The position numbers were made by a program, and so were the translations under genes. This document shows, in pieces, positions 61,667-64,000 of a stretch of 64,000 bases of DNA. The notes under the pieces are model-generated. The model had not been told where the DNA came from and searched no databases. It saw nothing but the letters and a program-made list of their open reading frames with translations. The DNA comes from Caldatribacterium sp964426875 (lineage in GTDB: Bacteria; Atribacterota; Atribacteria; Atribacterales; Caldatribacteriaceae). Positions within the stretch are counted from its first letter, which is position 1. Each line of letters begins with the position of its first letter. The stretch is taken from contig CAYRSB010000001.1 of the NCBI GenBank assembly GCA_964426875.1, forward strand, positions 62,001-126,000, in the 5' to 3' direction.

Positions 61667-62434
61667 TCAGGGAACATAAATCATTTTGGCGGTCATACCG
61701 CCATCTACAATGATGTTTGTTCCGGTTATGAATTCCGAGGACGGTGAGGCGAGAAAGAGGCAAAGGGTGGCAATATCCTCGGGTGTTCCCACCCGTCCTA
61801 CGGGGTGCTGAAGGTGATCGATGGGGCGAAGAGAAGGTTCTCGACGAAGGGATCGTTTTTTCCAACGGGATGTTTCAATCCATCCCGGGCTTATGGCGTT
61901 GACCCGGATTTTCCGTGAGCTCAAAGAGATGGCCAGAGCATGTGTTATGGCCACCACCCCTCCCTTAGAGGCTGAGTATGCCTCAGTGTGAGGTTCAGAC
62001 ATTAAGGCCCTTGTTGAGGCAATATTCACAATTGCGCCTCCTTCCCGGAAGAGGGGAAGGAGATGTTTAGTCACGAGGAATATACTCTTTAAATTGACTC
62101 CAAGGACGCTATCCCATTCCTCCTCGGTGAGGTCTTCAAGGGGTTTTTCGATGAAGATTCCGGCATTGTTTACCAAAACGTCCACACGGTCGACACAAAA
62201 ACGGATTTCTTCCTGGGCTCTCCGTACCTCTTCCTCCTTTGCCACATCACAGGCTATGGGGAAACATCGATCTTTCCAGTTTATCCACTCTTCTTTGAGT
62301 TCTATAAGGGCTTCTTCATCCACGTCCCACACAAAGACCAAGGCTCCGGCCTCAAGGAAGGCTTTTGATATCGCCTTTCCGATACCCTGTGCACCGCCGG
62401 TGACGACCACGCTTCTTCCGCCAAAATCATGCAT
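61667..62434 (-). CDS. Short-chain dehydrogenase/reductase
   Basis: Classical SDR of 255 residues. VTGGAQGIGKA cofactor loop, VWDVDEEAL (Asp after strand 2 indicating NAD preference), NNAGIF, catalytic Ser (ASTRALM) and YSASKGG, with C-terminal GTNIIVDGGMTAKM. Substrate likely a sugar or polyol given the neighbours. ATG 62434 follows GGAGGAGAGG; a TTG six codons earlier overlaps that site. Confidence 0.9.
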   Translation of the reverse strand: MHDFGGRSVVVTGGAQGIGKAISKAFLEAGALVFVWDVDEEALIELKEEWINWKDRCFPIACDVAKEEEVRRAQEEIRFCVDRVDVLVNNAGIFIEKPLEDLTEEEWDSVLGVNLKSIFLVTKHLLPLFREGGAIVNIASTRALMSEPHTEAYSASKGGVVAITHALAISLSSRKIRVNAISPGWIETSRWKKRSLRREPSLRPIDHLQHPVGRVGTPEDIATLCLFLASPSSEFITGTNIIVDGGMTAKMIYVP

Positions 62435-63329
62435 GCTTATCCTCTCCTCCAAGTAGCGTCTTCATTTCCAAAGCATTCCGTACCGCGAAATCCCGGTAAC
62501 AATTGTTGAACATGAGAAACACGTCTCCTTCCTTAAGGAGTTTGGCAAAAATTCTATCTCTCCATTCTTGGAGCTCGTCCGTGCTGTAGAGATAGCGAAA
62601 TTTTTCTACCACAGGAATGTTTTTGGCCTGCCAGGCCTCCCTGTTTCTCCCGTGGAAGCGAACGATCGCCACGTTACTCGTCCACTCAAATAAGGGCGGA
62701 ATGGTCCAGGGAAGACCCGGCTCATCTACACAGACAAGGGGACACCGGAGGTCTTTAAGAAATTTCAAGGTGTGGGAGAGAGTTTGGGGCATAACCCAGC
62801 TTCGGTGGCGAAACTCCAAGGCAATGGTAAAATCCTCGGTGTTTTCTTTCAGCCATTCAAGGTAGGAAAAATTGTGTGTTTCCCGACGGAACCACGGTGG
62901 GAACTGGAAAAGTATATACCCAATCTTTTTGGCCTCTTTGAGGGGGCGAAGAGCAGAGAGAAACGAAAGAAGGGCTTCCCGAAGCCAGGAAAGAGGAAAA
63001 TCGGAGGTCGAGAGACACTCTTTTTCTCTTAAGGATTCGTTCAGGTCCCTTTGGAGGAGGGGAGGGATGGCTTTCAAGGCCGTCCGATGGAAGGTGAAGA
63101 GGGAAAGAACTTTGATGTTGAAGAGAAAGTGTGGCGGTGTTCTTTCCACCCAGAGAAGAGCATTTCTCTCGGAAGGAAAGGCATAAAAGGTTGAGTCGAC
63201 TTCGACGGTGTCAAAATGCTGGGCATAAAAGCGAAGACGTTCTTCAGCGGTTTTCACATTCTGGGGATAAAAGTCACTCTCTTCAATGAGAGTTCTGTCT
63301 GTCCAGGAACAGGTTCCTACATGGAACAC
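62427..63329 (-). CDS. DUF72-family protein
   Basis: TIM-barrel-like protein of the DUF72/YecE family, about 300 residues. Seen: VGTCSWTDRTL, FYP, FDTVEVDSTFYAFPS, FNIKVLSLFTFHR, LEFRHRSW and the C-terminal FNNCYRDFAVRNA. Function unknown. GTG 63329 is chosen because GAGGTGA lies 5 nt upstream and the promoter -10 ends 22 bp before it; the longer frame is unlikely to be transcribed. First gene of the minus-strand set. Confidence 0.9.
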   Translation of the reverse strand: MFHVGTCSWTDRTLIEESDFYPQNVKTAEERLRFYAQHFDTVEVDSTFYAFPSERNALLWVERTPPHFLFNIKVLSLFTFHRTALKAIPPLLQRDLNESLREKECLSTSDFPLSWLREALLSFLSALRPLKEAKKIGYILFQFPPWFRRETHNFSYLEWLKENTEDFTIALEFRHRSWVMPQTLSHTLKFLKDLRCPLVCVDEPGLPWTIPPLFEWTSNVAIVRFHGRNREAWQAKNIPVVEKFRYLYSTDELQEWRDRIFAKLLKEGDVFLMFNNCYRDFAVRNALEMKTLLGGEDKHA

Positions 63330-63350
63330 CTCTTTCACCTCTTTGTAGAG

Positions 63351-63379
63351 AGTATAGTTTTTTATTTTCTCTTCGACAA
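63351..63379 (-). promoter_or_regulatory. Promoter of the DUF72-SDR-cyclase-zwf set
   Basis: Minus strand: TTGTCG (reverse complement of 63374-63379), 17 nt, TATACT (reverse complement of 63351-63356). The transcript would begin about 15 nt before GTG 63329 and carries its ribosome site. Confidence 0.6.
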
Positions 63380-63424
63380 TCCTAACGTGGTAGAATGAAG
63401 CTGTATGAAAGGGGGTTGAAATTC

Positions 63425-64000
63425 TTGGGTCGAGAGAGTATTTCCAATCTTCCCCGCAAGATGAAAGCTGTGGTGAACTATGCACCTCACGATCTTCGTT
63501 TTGAGGAGGTGGATGTGCCGGAAATTGGCCCGGGGGAGGTTCTCATCCGGGTTGGGGGATGTGGAATATGCGCGGGAGATGTAAAGACCTTCCACGGGAA
63601 TGCACGAGTATGGGGAGGAAATGGCCATCCTCCTGCTATTACTGCCCCAGTCATTCCGGGACATGAATTTTTCGGGCGGGTTGTAGCTTTGGGAGAGGGG
63701 GCCAAAGAGAAGTATGGTATTTCTCTTGGAGATTGGGTGGTCTCTGAGCAGATTATTCCCTGTGGAGTCTGTCGTTTCTGCAGGGAGGGTAATTACTGGA
63801 TGTGTGAGCGGCATTACATCTTTGGCTTCAGACGCAAGGAAGCGGAGGGAGCTTTTGCCGAGTATATGCGCCTTCCCCAAAATGCCTTGAACTACAAGCT
63901 TCCAGAAGATTTTCCCCTTCGAGTGGCTCCTTATGTTGAGCCTTTAGCCTGTGCCATCCACGCTGTGGATCGAGCTGAGATCGGGTTTCAGGATGTGGTG
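63425..64000 (+). CDS. Zinc alcohol dehydrogenase, erythritol/L-threitol type (3' end outside window)
   Basis: Medium-chain dehydrogenase. Seen: VGGCGICAGDVKTFHG (catalytic zinc Cys), PVIPGHEFFG, structural zinc block CGVCRFCREGNYWMC, GFRRKEAEGAFAEYM and EPLACAIHAVDRAEI. The ICAGD, SEQIIPCG and YWMC pattern resembles erythritol/L-threitol dehydrogenases. TTG 63425 has AAGGGGG 9 nt upstream; ATG 63461 has no ribosome site but is where the core begins. Divergent from the DUF72 set. Confidence 0.85.
   Translation, partial: MGRESISNLPRKMKAVVNYAPHDLRFEEVDVPEIGPGEVLIRVGGCGICAGDVKTFHGNARVWGGNGHPPAITAPVIPGHEFFGRVVALGEGAKEKYGISLGDWVVSEQIIPCGVCRFCREGNYWMCERHYIFGFRRKEAEGAFAEYMRLPQNALNYKLPEDFPLRVAPYVEPLACAIHAVDRAEIGFQDVV

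Noticed and set aside
1..64000. Search for CRISPR arrays, IS ends, prophage, tRNA or rRNA
   Set aside because: No regular direct repeats, transposase, integrase or tRNA-like cloverleaf was recognised by eye.
1..64000. A novel defence or biosynthetic multi-gene system
   Set aside because: Nearly all genes belong to known housekeeping families; the few unknowns (YraN, DUF72, small membrane protein) are known orphan families or isolated.

Overview
The window is a dense, almost purely chromosomal housekeeping region of a bacterium. About 70 genes fill it, most on the + strand, with 1-50 bp overlaps and frequent GTG/TTG starts. Gene order is Firmicutes-like (murG-murC-murB-ftsQ-ftsA-ftsZ; yggS-proC-divIVA-lspA-rluD; yicC-gmk-rpoZ-coaBC-priA-def-fmt-rsmB-rpe; recG-rsmD-coaD-pta-ackA; rpmF-plsX-fab-acpP-rnc-smc-ftsY-ffh-rpsP-rimM-trmD-rplS; rpsU-yqeY-phoH-pgpH-ybeY-era-recO). 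An LptC-like protein, however, argues for an outer membrane. A diderm with Firmicutes-like order, FabK, Pta/AckA fermentation genes and a CoA-disulfide reductase/rhodanese protein suggests an anaerobic lineage such as Atribacterota. Synergistota or Thermotogota-like lineages are alternatives. This placement is inference; no rRNA gene is present.

Layout. 1-11172 (+): end of the murein/division cluster, a radical SAM protein, PLP homeostasis protein, ProC, DivIVA, LspA, RluD. 11138-12808 (-): RqcH/NFACT ribosome rescue protein. 12885-22939 (+): YicC, Gmk, RpoZ, CoaBC, a degenerate PriA, Def, Fmt, a membrane zinc protease, RsmB, a PASTA-only membrane protein and Rpe, ended by a strong terminator. 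22970-23155 (-): L28. 23156-23964: an ~800 bp stretch without a convincing gene. 23965-25933 (+): M28 membrane peptidase and PAP2 phosphatase. 26000-54898 (+): one very long co-directional series from recG to recO. 54982-63329: mixed-strand accessory genes (THEP1 NTPase, metallo-beta-lactamase fold protein, membrane proteins, CoA-disulfide reductase, LptC, and a minus-strand set DUF72-SDR-cyclase-zwf). 63425-end: a polyol-type zinc dehydrogenase.

I found no CRISPR array, IS element, prophage, tRNA or rRNA, and no clear undescribed multi-gene system. The best second-look items are changes inside familiar genes: ftsQ interrupted at a 9-T run; era broken by three single-base shifts; a PriA without Walker A or DEAH motifs; a PASTA protein without kinase at the position normally held by prkC; a YbeY-cytidine deaminase fusion; a short SMC hinge; a terminator-like hairpin inside rsmB; and a probable CTG start for fmt.
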